Shown piece by piece: positions 1 to 10,952 of a stretch of 50,722 nucleotides of DNA (position 1 is its first letter; each line of letters starts with the position of its first letter). The notes beneath the pieces are model-generated. The model was not told where the DNA came from and did not search any database. It worked only from the letters and a program-made list of their open reading frames with translations. A program made the translations under genes and the position numbers. This DNA is from Tomitella cavernea (GTDB lineage Bacteria > Actinomycetota > Actinomycetes > Mycobacteriales > Mycobacteriaceae), in the NCBI RefSeq assembly GCF_016599145.1, contig NZ_JAENKO010000017.1, positions 1 through 50,722 of the forward strand. Reading direction: 5' to 3'.

Positions 1-1
1 T

Positions 2-319
2 GTGCCGGGCGGCGGCCGTGCGGGCGGCGTTCCCGGTGGCTCCGCGGCGCACGGCGGGCCCGTGGGCGGTGGACAAGTGGCAGGAAGGGGCGTGGGGCCG
101 TCCCCGGCCGCCGGCGCATCCGCGGCGCAGGATGCCCCGGGGGGTGCCGGCCGCAGGACGATGGGCCCGGCGATGCTGGGCGGTGGGGGCCGCGGACGCG
201 GGGGCGACGAGGGACATGATGCGGCCGGATTCCTCACCACCGTCGGTCATGGTGACCAGCTGATCGGCGATCTGGGCACGGTGGTGCACCCGGTGCTGGG
301 CTCGGCGGACGGCGCGTGA
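2..319 (+). CDS. PPE-like/ESX-associated protein, C-terminal end only
   Basis: The reading frame is open from the left edge and ends at a TGA at 317-319, so only the last ~105 residues are present. It is a Gly/Ala-rich low-complexity stretch followed by a tail reading FLTTVGHGDQLIGDLGTVV and then HPVLG. This resembles the conserved 'FLVTVDHGDELIGD...APPVIG' ending that I associate with PPE-like substrate or partner proteins of actinobacterial type VII (ESX) secretion loci. The next gene, espG, starts inside this stop codon (GTGA overlap), which implies translational coupling and supports the assignment, because EspG chaperones PE/PPE proteins. The start codon and N-terminal PPE domain lie outside the window, so the family call rests on the tail and the neighbour only. 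Confidence 0.55.
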   Translation: MPGGGRAGGVPGGSAAHGGPVGGGQVAGRGVGPSPAAGASAAQDAPGGAGRRTMGPAMLGGGGRGRGGDEGHDAAGFLTTVGHGDQLIGDLGTVVHPVLGSADGA

Positions 320-1161
320 AGCGCACACTCACCGGCGAGCAGTTCCGGTACCTGTGGCGGGAGGCCGGCGGCGACGTGGTCAAGCGGCCGCTGCAGGTAT
401 CAGGCGCGGCGCGCACGCGCAGTGAGTCCGCAGCCCGGGCAGCGGAACTCGCCGCCTGGTGGCGGTTCCGGCCGGATCCTGCACTGCTCTCCGCCGTGCG
501 CACCCTCCGGAGACCGGAGCTGTGGCTTGAGGCGACGGCCGTGGACGCGCGCGGACGGCCGCTGCGCGGGCTCGTCGGCGTCGGCGCGGCGTGCTCGACG
601 CTCGTGCTGCAGGATCCGGTGCAGGAGCCTTCCGGTACGGCCGCGGAGCGGAGCCCGCGCGGCGCGGGGCCGACCTGGTCCCTGGCGCGGGGAGGCGACT
701 GCCACGTCGAGAGCGGCCGTACCGAGCTGCTCGTCGCACGGCTGTGCGCCGGGTTGCCGCGCTATCCGGCCGGCGGAGGAACCGTACTGTCGGCCGCGCT
801 GGCCGCCGTCGCCCCCGTTCCGACAGGCCGCGGTGCCCGCGAGCCCTTGTCCGTGCGTGCGACCAGATCCGACGCCGAGCAGATCCGTGCGCTCGGGGAG
901 CGGCCCCGGAGGTGCGAGGCATACTTCCAGGTCACCACGCCGGCGGGGGTCGCGGGTGAAGCAGTGCGGGCGGGACTGGCCTGGCTGGTCGGCGACGACG
1001 GCGGCCACCTTCTCGACGGGGACGGGATCGGACCCGTCGAGGGCCCCGCGGTGGTCGGCACGCCTGACAGGAACGTGCGGGCCCGGCCGTGCGGTACCGC
1101 CGCGGTCGAGGCCGCGGTGCGTGCGCTCCTCGCGCGGGCGCAGGAGCATCCGCGGGTGTAG
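316..1161 (+). CDS. espG: EspG-family ESX secretion chaperone
   Basis: 281-residue protein of the EspG (ESX secretion-associated) family, a cytosolic chaperone that binds PE/PPE heterodimers and delivers them to the type VII machinery. The length is typical (about 270-300). The N-terminal segment LTGEQFRYLWREAGGD, the middle strand LRRPELWLEATAVDARG, and a C-terminal module with ERPRRCEAYFQV, later GLAWLVGDDGGHLL, match the family layout of 'Lt.eef..lw' start and 'G.f.v..r...G......l.WlD.d.GryL' end. The GTG start overlaps the stop of the upstream PPE-like gene by 4 bp, so the two form a translationally coupled pair. No other ESX component (EccC, EsxA/B, mycosin) is visible, so this is either the end of an ESX locus to the left or a stand-alone PPE-EspG cassette. 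Confidence 0.75.
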   Translation: MKRTLTGEQFRYLWREAGGDVVKRPLQVSGAARTRSESAARAAELAAWWRFRPDPALLSAVRTLRRPELWLEATAVDARGRPLRGLVGVGAACSTLVLQDPVQEPSGTAAERSPRGAGPTWSLARGGDCHVESGRTELLVARLCAGLPRYPAGGGTVLSAALAAVAPVPTGRGAREPLSVRATRSDAEQIRALGERPRRCEAYFQVTTPAGVAGEAVRAGLAWLVGDDGGHLLDGDGIGPVEGPAVVGTPDRNVRARPCGTAAVEAAVRALLARAQEHPRV

Positions 1162-1181
1162 CCGCGCTGCGCAACCCGGCG

Positions 1182-2252
1182 TCAGGGGTCGCCGAGTCCG
1201 GCCGCCGCGCGCGCGTCGTCGACGAGGTGTGCGGTGGCCAGCGCGTCGTCGAGCGACCAGCCGAACGGCATCGGCGCACCGTCGCGGACCCGCGCCGCGA
1301 ACCGCGCCAGCTGGCCGGTGTAGGTCGAGGGGCCGGCGAACAATCCGATCCCGCCGCCGGTATCCGCCGGTGCCCCGTTCCTGTGGACGACCAGGGCGCC
1401 GCCGAGGTGCGGAAGCAGGATGCCGTCAGCCTCGAGCGTGCCGTCGCGGCCGTCGACGCGGAGCCGGTGCCGCGTCGACGCTGCCGCGATGCACGCGTGC
1501 ACCTGCGCGTGCGCGCCGCCGGGGTAGCGCAGAGCCACGGTGACGGACTCGTCGACCGGGGCGCGGTGTCCGACGGCGGAGCGCCCCACTCCGGCGTGCC
1601 GGGCAGACGCCGATTCCACCGTCGGCGCACCGCCGCCCGCCGCGCCCAGCAGGTGCGCGATCTGCAGTCCGTAGCAGCCGAGGTCAAGCAGCGCGCCGCC
1701 GCCGAGCCGCCGGGACCAGCGCGGATCGTCCGGGCCGGGCGGCGGCATCGTCAGTTCCACCCGCACCGCGTCGAGATCCCCGAGCGCGAGTGCGCCGCCG
1801 GCGAGCGGTGCGGTGAGCTCCCCGATGCGCTCCCACAGCGGGTGGCACAGGTGGTGATACGCCTCGTGCATCACGAGGCCGGCGCGGTGTGCGGCGGACC
1901 GGATGCGGGCCGCCTGCTCGGCCGTGGCCGCCAGTGGCTTCTCACACAGCACGTGTTTCCCGGCGGCGAGCGCGGCGAGGGCCCAGTGCACGTGCAGTGC
2001 CGGTGGAAGTGGGAGGTAGACGACGTCGACGTCGGGGTCCGCGAGAACGTCCTCATACGAGTCGTGTACGCGCTCGACCCTGCACAGCTCGGCGAAGAAC
2101 TCCGCGCGCGCCCGGTCGCGTGATGCGACGGCCACCAGGCGATGCCCGAGTACCCGGGCCGGTAGCACCACGGCCTCGCCGGTGATCCGGGCGACCCCCA
2201 GGATCCCGATGCGCAGCGGCGGCGCGCCATGGTCGGCGGGCGCCGGCGTCAC
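1182..2252 (-). CDS. Gfo/Idh/MocA-family oxidoreductase
   Basis: 356-residue NAD(P)-dependent oxidoreductase, probably acting on a sugar, polyol or related cyclic substrate. The N-terminal Rossmann fold begins LRIGILGVARI (residues ~13-23) and continues with VYLPLPPALHVHWALAAL and the family hallmark GKHVLCEKPLA, whose Lys contributes to catalysis. The C-terminal half is the usual alpha/beta substrate-binding domain. The longer open frame extends well upstream, but that part overlaps the transporter gene in another frame. I chose the GTG at 2252-2250 because it sits 12 residues before the Rossmann strand and overlaps the stop of the upstream TDT gene as GTGA, indicating coupling. The substrate cannot be deduced. 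Confidence 0.8.
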   Translation of the reverse strand: MTPAPADHGAPPLRIGILGVARITGEAVVLPARVLGHRLVAVASRDRARAEFFAELCRVERVHDSYEDVLADPDVDVVYLPLPPALHVHWALAALAAGKHVLCEKPLAATAEQAARIRSAAHRAGLVMHEAYHHLCHPLWERIGELTAPLAGGALALGDLDAVRVELTMPPPGPDDPRWSRRLGGGALLDLGCYGLQIAHLLGAAGGGAPTVESASARHAGVGRSAVGHRAPVDESVTVALRYPGGAHAQVHACIAAASTRHRLRVDGRDGTLEADGILLPHLGGALVVHRNGAPADTGGGIGLFAGPSTYTGQLARFAARVRDGAPMPFGWSLDDALATAHLVDDARAAAGLGDP

Positions 2253-3391
2253 GCGGCGGGGTCGGGTTCTTCGGGGATGATGTACGGGCGTTCCGGTTGC
2301 GGCGGGACGATCCGCCCCAGGATGAGTGTGCGGAACAGGTGCACGCACATGCTGAGGAACACTGCCGTCCACGCGGCGAGCGCCACCCAGGCCTCGACCT
2401 CCGCGATCGTCTGCACCAGCGGCAGGTCGTCGACGGGCTCCGAGCCGAGGAAGTAACTGGCAACCGAGTACATCCCGAGCGGGAAGATGATGCTCCACAG
2501 TGTGGCGTCGTACCGCAGCGGCAGCCGGTGCACCACGTGCCGCCAGTATCCGGCCGCGAGCAGTACGGGGATCAACCAGGTGCCGAAGACCCAGAAGATC
2601 ACCGACGTCCCGGCCGCCAGCTCCCGGGCGGCCCGCACCATGGGCGCGGCGTGGTCGCCGATGAGCACCACCTTGGACCCGGCCAGCACCGTGATGGCGG
2701 TGGCGCCCATCGAGATCCAGTACGCGGGCACGGCGTCCTCGGGGCCCAACGGGTAGAGCATGAGCCGCGCCGCCACCAGCAGGGCGACCCCCGCGTAGAG
2801 CACGCACCCGACAGCCCACGAGAACACGGCGAGGATGCCGAGCTCGTCCCGGAAGGCTGTGACGGTGGGCTCGAGCGTGGCCGCGAGCACCGCGAGGGAT
2901 TGGCCGCCGACCACCCAGATGAACCACGTCCCGTTGGCGCCGGGCAGCGTGGGCCGGTGCGACGGGTGCAGCACTGCGGTCCACGGCACGATGTACCCCA
3001 GCAGGAACCAGCTGACGGCGGTGATCACGAGCATCGCGATCCCGAGCGCGCGTTGGTCCTCGACCAGCAGCACGGTTCCCAGCACGCCGGACGCGGCGGT
3101 GAAGGTGAAGTAGCCGAAGCCGCGGCGCGGATCCTGGAAGTCGTTGCGGATCGCGCGGCGGTGCCGGGCGATCCGGATCACGGTGAGGGCCGTGAGCAGC
3201 GCCCAGGAGACACCGCAGATCACGGCCATCGTCTGCGCCAGCAGGTCCAGCCCGTGGATGCGGATGGCCACCGACACGATGCCTGTCGCCATGGTCAGCG
3301 CGAAGTAGCCCGGATTCAGCGTGGACACCGCGGAGTCGACTCGCCGGAGGAACGTGCGCGGCGACAGATGATCAGGGTGGGTGTCGGTCAC
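2249..3391 (-). CDS. TDT-family (TehA/SLAC1-like) membrane transporter
   Basis: 380-residue polytopic protein of the tellurite-resistance/dicarboxylate transporter (TDT) family, which includes TehA, the yeast malate permease Mae1, the sulfite pump Ssu1 and plant SLAC1 anion channels. Its start, NPGYFALTMATGIVSVA, is the characteristic first helix with the 'F...mgtGi.s' pattern. About ten hydrophobic segments follow, including WFLLGYIVPWTAVLHP and LAVLAATLEPTVTAF. The last ~15 residues are Pro-rich and cytosolic. It is followed by the oxidoreductase with a 4-bp overlap, so the two are co-transcribed. The ion or acid transported is unknown; members carry malate, sulfite, or chloride/nitrate. 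The start codon is a GTG and alternatives a few codons downstream are possible. Confidence 0.8.
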   Translation of the reverse strand: MTDTHPDHLSPRTFLRRVDSAVSTLNPGYFALTMATGIVSVAIRIHGLDLLAQTMAVICGVSWALLTALTVIRIARHRRAIRNDFQDPRRGFGYFTFTAASGVLGTVLLVEDQRALGIAMLVITAVSWFLLGYIVPWTAVLHPSHRPTLPGANGTWFIWVVGGQSLAVLAATLEPTVTAFRDELGILAVFSWAVGCVLYAGVALLVAARLMLYPLGPEDAVPAYWISMGATAITVLAGSKVVLIGDHAAPMVRAARELAAGTSVIFWVFGTWLIPVLLAAGYWRHVVHRLPLRYDATLWSIIFPLGMYSVASYFLGSEPVDDLPLVQTIAEVEAWVALAAWTAVFLSMCVHLFRTLILGRIVPPQPERPYIIPEEPDPAA

Positions 3392-3410
3392 GGCGCCGGC
3401 TCCCGGGCCG

Positions 3411-3740
3411 TCAACTCTTCGCGACAGTCAACAGGAAGGAGGAGTCCTCCACCGCCGTCACACTGTGGCGCGCCGGCGGAATCACCAGCAGGTCTCCTGT
3501 GCGGCCCTCCCATGAGTTCTCGGACGTGTCGAGCGTGATCCGCCCGGAGAGCACCTGCACCGTCGCCTCGCCCGGACTTTCGTGCTCGGCGAGCTCGCCG
3601 CCGGCCGCGACGACCACGAGGGTCTGCCGCAGCGTCTTCTCGTGCCCGCCGAAGACGGTGGAGGACGCGACCTTCCGCTCGCTCCCCGCCGCCCTTGCCC
3701 GCAGCTCACGTGTGAGCGCCACCAGCGACATCTTGTTCAT
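3411..3740 (-). CDS. Small cupin-domain protein
   Basis: 109-residue single-domain cupin. The beta-barrel is visible as LRQTLVVVAAGGELAEHESP (motif 1, with one His and Glu residues) and, after VQVLSGRITLD, the second motif GRTGDLLVIPPARHSVTAVE. Small cupins of this kind bind a metal or ligand, or act as sensors; no enzymatic role is evident. The ATG at 3740 has a CACAAT hexamer 6 nt upstream on its strand, so the mRNA is probably leaderless. It lies 19 bp upstream of the transporter gene in the same direction and may read into it. Confidence 0.7.
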   Translation of the reverse strand: MNKMSLVALTRELRARAAGSERKVASSTVFGGHEKTLRQTLVVVAAGGELAEHESPGEATVQVLSGRITLDTSENSWEGRTGDLLVIPPARHSVTAVEDSSFLLTVAKS

Positions 3741-3827
3741 GGGCTCATTGTGTCACCCGGCGCCGCGGGAAGGGGGTGTTGCGGTGTGATTCCCCGGAAC
3801 GACGGCCGTCGAACTCCGCTGCGCCGC

Positions 3828-6629
<2,802 letters not shown>

Positions 6630-6766
6630 GGCAATCCACCTCTCCAGACGTACTCGTGCGCGGCCGCACATGCCGGGAGGCACCGGTGCGCCGCCTCTGG
6701 CCTCACATTAGCCATTCGACCACGGAACGGGAAGGCGGCCGCACAGTGCGGCGTGGAAAACACCGG

Positions 6767-6796
6767 GGCCCCCGCACCGGGGACGGTGCGGGGGCC
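6767..6796 (-). terminator. Intrinsic terminator after sdhB
   Basis: A perfect 12-bp stem (GGCCCCCGCACC at 6767-6778, complement at 6785-6796) with a 6-nt loop. On the minus strand a GGTGTTTTCC run follows the stem. It sits 33 bp past the sdhB stop codon and about 140 bp before the acnA start, so it should end the sdhCDAB transcript and separate acnA from it. Confidence 0.7.
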
Positions 6797-6829
6797 TGCG
6801 GAGAGTGTGGCCGGCGGCGCGGCCCGTCG

Positions 6830-7615
6830 TCAGCGTGCGAACAGCAGCGCGCGCTTGACCTCGGCGATCGCCTTCGTGACCTCGATGCCGCGCGGGCATG
6901 CTTCGGTGCAGTTGAAGGTGGTGCGGCAACGCCACACCCCGTCGACGTCGTTGAGGATGTCGAGCCGCTCGGCGGCGCCTTCGTCGCGGCTGTCGAAGAT
7001 GAACCGGTGCGCGTTGACGATGGCGGCGGGCCCGAAGTAGCTGCCCTCGTTCCAGTACACCGGGCACGAGCTGGTGCAGCACGCGCACAGGATGCACTTG
7101 GTGGTGTCGTCGAAGCGCGCGCGGTCGGCCTGCGACTGGACGCGTTCGAGGGTGGGCTCGTTACCGGTGGTGATCAGGTACGGCTTGACCGCGCGGTAGG
7201 CGTCGAAGAACGGCTCCATGTCCACGATCAGGTCCTTGAGGCACGGCAGCCCCTTGAGCGGCTCGATCGTGATCGTCACCGGCTTGCCGTCCTTGGGCAG
7301 CATGTCCTTCATCAGCAGCTTGCAGGCGAGCCTGTTGACGCCGTTGACGCGCATGGCGTCCGAGCCGCACACGCCGTGTGCACACGAGCGGCGGAACGTC
7401 AGCGACCCGTCGAGGTAGCCCTTCACGTAGAGCAGGAGGTTGAGCAGCCGGTCGGAGGGCAGCGCGGGCACCTGGAAGCTGTCCCAGTGTGCGCCCTTGC
7501 CATCCTCGGGGTTGAAGCGCGCGATCTTGAGGGTGACCATCACCGAACCCTCGGCGGGTTTCGGCAGCTCCGGGTCGCCCTGCGGCGGCGCGGTGATTAC
7601 AGCGGTGTCGGCCAT
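6830..7615 (-). CDS. sdhB: Succinate dehydrogenase iron-sulfur subunit
   Basis: 261-residue SdhB, the electron-transfer subunit linking the SdhA flavin to quinone in the membrane anchor (complex II). All three cluster motifs are present: [2Fe-2S] at SCAHGVCGSDAM (Cys78, Cys83, with Asp in the third position as in E. coli, and Cys98); [4Fe-4S] at CILCACCTSSCP (around residue 171); and [3Fe-4S] with CRTTFNCTEACP near the C-terminus. The start ATG shares its A with the sdhA stop (TGATG), so translation is coupled. It is the last gene of sdhC-sdhD-sdhA-sdhB. Confidence 0.97.
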   Translation of the reverse strand: MADTAVITAPPQGDPELPKPAEGSVMVTLKIARFNPEDGKGAHWDSFQVPALPSDRLLNLLLYVKGYLDGSLTFRRSCAHGVCGSDAMRVNGVNRLACKLLMKDMLPKDGKPVTITIEPLKGLPCLKDLIVDMEPFFDAYRAVKPYLITTGNEPTLERVQSQADRARFDDTTKCILCACCTSSCPVYWNEGSYFGPAAIVNAHRFIFDSRDEGAAERLDILNDVDGVWRCRTTFNCTEACPRGIEVTKAIAEVKRALLFAR

Positions 7616-9387
7616 CAGTACTTACGCTCCATCGGCTCGTAGCGGGTCTGGACAACCGGCTTGTGGCCGAGCCGGATCCCGGAGAGCAGACCCTCGCCCT
7701 CCTTGTAGGCCATGGTGTGCCACATGTAGTTGGCGTCGTCGCGCTTGGGGTAGTCTTCGCGGGCGTGGCCGCCGCGGGTCTCCTTGCGGTTGAGCGCGCC
7801 CACCACGGTGACCTCCGCCAGCTCGAGCAGGAAGCCCAGCTCGATGGCCTCGAGGAGGTCGCTGTTGAACCGCCGGCCCTTGTCGTGCACCACGATGTGG
7901 TTGTACCGCTCCTTGAGCGCGCGCACGTCCTTGAGGGCCTGCTCGAGGGTCTCCTCGGTGCGGAACACCTGCGCGTTGGCGTCCATCGTCGCCTGCAGTT
8001 CCTTGCGGATGTCCGCGACGCGCTCGTTGCCGTGGTCGGACAGGATCTGCGCGAGCCAGGCGGTGACCATCCCGGCCGGGTCCTCCGGCAGGTCGACGAA
8101 GTCGTGCGACTGCGCGTACTCGGAGGCGGCGATGCCCGCGCGGCGCCCGAACACGTTGATGTCGAGCAGCGAGTTGGTGCCCAGGCGGTTGGCGCCGTGC
8201 ACCGAGACGCACGCGCACTCGCCCGCCGCGTACAGACCCGGGACGATGTCCTCCTGGTCGTTGCGCAGCACGTTGCCGGTGATGGTGGTGGGGATGCCGC
8301 CCATCACGTAGTGGCACGTGGGGTAGACGGGCACCGGGTCGGTGACCGGGTCCACGCCCAGGTAGGTGCGCGAGAACTCTGTGATGTCCGGCAGTTTCTC
8401 GTTGAGCACGTCCGCGCCGAGGTGCGTCACGTCGAGGAAGACGTAGTCCTTGTGCGGCCCGGCGCCGCGGCCCTCCATCACCTCGAGGACCATCGAGCGG
8501 GCGACGATGTCACGCGGGGCGAGGTCCTTGATGGTGGGGGCGTAGCGCTCCATGAAGCGCTCGCCGTCGACGTTGCGGAGGATGCCGCCCTCGCCGCGCA
8601 CGGCCTCGGAGATGAGGATGCCCAGCCCGGCCAGACCCGTCGGGTGGAACTGGTGGAACTCCATGTCCTCCAGCGGCAGGCCCTTGCGGAAGATGATCCC
8701 CATGCCGTCGCCGGTCAGGGTGTGCGCGTTGGACGTGGTCTTGTACATGCGGCCCGACCCGCCGGTGGCGAATACGATGGACTTGGCCTGGAACACGTGC
8801 AGCTCGCCGGTCGCCAGCTCGTAGGCGACGACGCCGGTGGCGACGGGGCCCTCGGCGGTGTCTGTGAGGCACACGTCGAGCGCGTAGAACTCGTTGAAGA
8901 ACTCGACGTCGTGCTTGACGCAGTTCTGGTAGAGCGTCTGCAGGATCATGTGGCCGGTGCGGTCCGCGGCGTAGCAGGCACGGCGCACGGGCGCCTTGCC
9001 GTGGTCACGGGTGTGCCCGCCGAAGCGTCGCTGGTCGATCCGCCCCTCCGGGGTGCGGTTGAACGGCAGGCCCATCTTCTCCAGGTCCATCACCGCGTCG
9101 ATGGCCTCCTTGGCCATGATCTCCGCGGCGTCCTGGTCGACGAGGTAGTCGCCGCCCTTGACCGTGTCGAAGGTGTGCCACTCCCAGTTGTCCTCCTCGA
9201 CGTTGGACAGTGCGGCGCACATACCGCCCTGCGCAGCGCCGGTGTGGGAGCGGGTGGGGTACAGCTTGGTCAGCACCGCGGTGCGTGCCCGCGGTCCGGC
9301 CTCGATGGCCGCGCGCATGCCGGCGCCGCCTGCGCCGACGATGACCACGTCGTAACGGTGTTGGTGCAGCTCTTGCGATTCTGGCAT
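7615..9387 (-). CDS. sdhA: Succinate dehydrogenase flavoprotein subunit
   Basis: 590-residue SdhA that oxidises succinate to fumarate using covalently bound FAD. The N-terminal dinucleotide-binding motif is VVIVGAGGAGMRAAI (residues 14-28), and the flavinylated His is His48 in RSHTGAAQGG. Substrate-binding elements follow: FHPTGLAGLG, REGGILRN-like loop (RGEGGILRN) and CHYVMGGIPT. A Shine-Dalgarno-like GGGGAG lies about 10 nt before the ATG. The gene is 21 bp downstream of sdhD and coupled to sdhB. Length and motifs are those of the aerobic mycobacterial-type Sdh rather than a fumarate reductase. Confidence 0.97.
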   Translation of the reverse strand: MPESQELHQHRYDVVIVGAGGAGMRAAIEAGPRARTAVLTKLYPTRSHTGAAQGGMCAALSNVEEDNWEWHTFDTVKGGDYLVDQDAAEIMAKEAIDAVMDLEKMGLPFNRTPEGRIDQRRFGGHTRDHGKAPVRRACYAADRTGHMILQTLYQNCVKHDVEFFNEFYALDVCLTDTAEGPVATGVVAYELATGELHVFQAKSIVFATGGSGRMYKTTSNAHTLTGDGMGIIFRKGLPLEDMEFHQFHPTGLAGLGILISEAVRGEGGILRNVDGERFMERYAPTIKDLAPRDIVARSMVLEVMEGRGAGPHKDYVFLDVTHLGADVLNEKLPDITEFSRTYLGVDPVTDPVPVYPTCHYVMGGIPTTITGNVLRNDQEDIVPGLYAAGECACVSVHGANRLGTNSLLDINVFGRRAGIAASEYAQSHDFVDLPEDPAGMVTAWLAQILSDHGNERVADIRKELQATMDANAQVFRTEETLEQALKDVRALKERYNHIVVHDKGRRFNSDLLEAIELGFLLELAEVTVVGALNRKETRGGHAREDYPKRDDANYMWHTMAYKEGEGLLSGIRLGHKPVVQTRYEPMERKY

Positions 9388-9408
9388 GAAGTTTCTGCTC
9401 CCCGGAGG

Positions 9409-9852
9409 TCAGCTGATCTTGATGTTGGGGTCGAACGAGAAGATGACGTAGGTGCCGATCGCCATGATCAGGACCATCGCGACGACGAGGACCGTCGTCA
9501 ACCAGAACCGCGTCGAGTCCTTGCGCGAGTAGTCCGCGATCACGGTGCGCAGGCCGTTGCCGCCGTGCAGCATGGCGAGCCAGAGCATGATCAAGTCCCA
9601 GATCTGCCAGAACGGATTGGTCCAGCGGTCCGCGACGAAAGCGAAGTTGATGCGGTGCACGCCGTCGTCGATCATGAGCATGATCGACAGGTGCGTGAGG
9701 ACCAGGATCAGCAGCGCGATGCCGGAGACGCGCATGAACACCCACGCGGCCATCTCGAAGCCGCCGCGGCGGGGCCGGCGGGGCGAACGTGGGTTGTCGA
9801 GGCTGGCGGGACGGTCGTAGGAACGACCCATGATCGGGGCTTCGGCGGTCAT
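9409..9852 (-). CDS. sdhD: Succinate dehydrogenase membrane anchor subunit
   Basis: 147-residue hydrophobic anchor with three transmembrane helices: about residues 32-60 (AAWVFMRVSGIALLILVLTH), 85-105 and 118-140. It helps bind haem and quinone. The start ATG at 9852 overlaps the sdhC stop as TAATG. The N-terminal ~30 residues are polar and Arg/Pro-rich, facing the cytoplasm. The conserved RxSGxxLLxLxxxH pattern in helix 1 (RVSGIALLILVLTH) marks the SdhD/SdhC haem-ligand region. Confidence 0.93.
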   Translation of the reverse strand: MTAEAPIMGRSYDRPASLDNPRSPRRPRRGGFEMAAWVFMRVSGIALLILVLTHLSIMLMIDDGVHRINFAFVADRWTNPFWQIWDLIMLWLAMLHGGNGLRTVIADYSRKDSTRFWLTTVLVVAMVLIMAIGTYVIFSFDPNIKIS

Positions 9853-10259
9853 TATGAGATCCCCTTCATGATCTGCTGGATGATGCGGAAGGTGGCCGGG
9901 ATCATCACGACCAGCCAGACGACTCCGACTCCCCAGAGCAGCTGGCGCTGGTAGCGGCAGCCCTTGGCCCAGAAGTCGACGAGGATGATGCGGACGCCGT
10001 TGAGCCCGTGGTACAGGACCACCGCGACAAGCGTGAGCTCCATCAGGGCGACGATCGGGTTCTGGTAGGTGCCGATCACCTCGTTGTATGCGTCCTGGCT
10101 GACGCGCACGAGAGCGGTGTCCAGCACGTGGACGAACAAGAAGAAGAAGGTGGCGACGCCGGTGATCCGGTGCAGGGCCCAGGACCACATTCCGGGATCG
10201 CCCCGGTAGAGGGTTCGTGTGCGCTCTCTGGTGAGGGCGACTTCTTGCGTGCTGGTCAT
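9852..10259 (-). CDS. sdhC: Succinate dehydrogenase cytochrome b subunit
   Basis: 135-residue cytochrome b556-type anchor and first gene of the sdhCDAB operon. The motif WSWALHRITGVATFFFLFVH gives the 'HRxTG' signature; the His later in helix 1 or 2 (HVLDTAL, YHGLNGVR) would bind haem. Three helices are evident. The longer open frame continues 50 codons upstream, but the ATG at 10259 starts the typical MTSTQEVALTRE and has GGAGG about 11 nt upstream. The adjacent intergenic region contains the candidate iron box described separately. Confidence 0.93.
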   Translation of the reverse strand: MTSTQEVALTRERTRTLYRGDPGMWSWALHRITGVATFFFLFVHVLDTALVRVSQDAYNEVIGTYQNPIVALMELTLVAVVLYHGLNGVRIILVDFWAKGCRYQRQLLWGVGVVWLVVMIPATFRIIQQIMKGIS

Positions 10260-10450
10260 CGAGTGCTCTGCCTCCAACGTCTGTGGTGATTCGGCGGCCG
10301 CGAGACGTAGCAGATGCCGTGGGGACGCGGAAGTCCTACCGGCGGGGCCTCGGGGCTCGACGAGAACCTGAACCGACAGATGAACTGTAGACCCAGCGTA
10401 GTGAGGCAACTAATCCGATATACCGGCACTGCGGAGATTCGGCCATTGTC

Positions 10451-10469
10451 TTAGCCCAGGCTAAGCAAA
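10451..10469. promoter_or_regulatory. Candidate DtxR/IdeR iron box between sdhC and cdd
   Basis: TTAGCCCAGGCTAAGCAAA matches 14 of 19 positions of the actinobacterial iron-box consensus TTAGGTTAGGCTAACCTAA. It is centred on a perfect dyad, CTTAGCC-CA-GGCTAAG (10450-10465). It lies about 190 bp upstream of sdhC and about 55 bp upstream of cdd in a 264-bp divergent region. Succinate dehydrogenase is an iron-rich enzyme often under iron control in actinobacteria. The alternative is a site for another dyad-binding regulator. Confidence 0.4.
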
Positions 10470-10523
10470 CTTCACACGAGTGTCCGACGGTCCCGTGCTG
10501 TGCTCCGGTGCGGCGGTGGCACC

Positions 10524-10952
10524 ATGGGTGACGTGGCCGATACGGACTGGAATGACCTGCGCACGCGCGCTTTCGAGGTGATGCGGAACGCCTACGCGCC
10601 GTACTCCGGGTTCGCGGTGGGTGCGGCGGGGCTGATGGAGGACGGCCGGGTGGTTGTCGGCTGCAATGTGGAGAATGTCTCACTGGGGCTCACTGTGTGC
10701 GCCGAAAACATACTGGTCGGTAACTTGTTCGCCTCCGGTGGTGGCCGTCTGCGCGCGGTGTCGTGCGTGGGCCCCGAGGGTGCCGCCGTCATGCCGTGCG
10801 GGCGATGCCGGCAGGTGCTGTTGGAGCACGGCGGTGCGGAGCTCGCGGTCGACGCCGGCGCTGGGCCGCCGGTCACGCTCGGCGAGCTGCTCCCGCGTGC
10901 GTTCGGGCCGGGCGAGTCGGAATCGGGGGCGGTGCGGCGATGGACCCGGTAG
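10524..10952 (+). CDS. cdd: Cytidine deaminase
   Basis: 142-residue Zn-dependent deaminase converting (deoxy)cytidine to (deoxy)uridine in pyrimidine salvage. Zinc ligands and catalytic Glu are seen at TVCAEN (Cys59, Glu61) and PCGRCRQVL (Cys92, Cys95). The N-terminal APYSGFAVGAA is the substrate-binding loop of tetrameric Cdd. An upstream GTG at 10500 would add 8 residues; the ATG at 10524 gives the usual length. The 3' end overlaps deoA by 13 bp, so the two genes form an operon. Confidence 0.95.
   Translation: MGDVADTDWNDLRTRAFEVMRNAYAPYSGFAVGAAGLMEDGRVVVGCNVENVSLGLTVCAENILVGNLFASGGGRLRAVSCVGPEGAAVMPCGRCRQVLLEHGGAELAVDAGAGPPVTLGELLPRAFGPGESESGAVRRWTR

Noticed and set aside
6767-6796. Operator for acnA
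   Set aside because: The perfect 12-bp GC stem with a T-containing tail just after sdhB is better explained as an intrinsic terminator.
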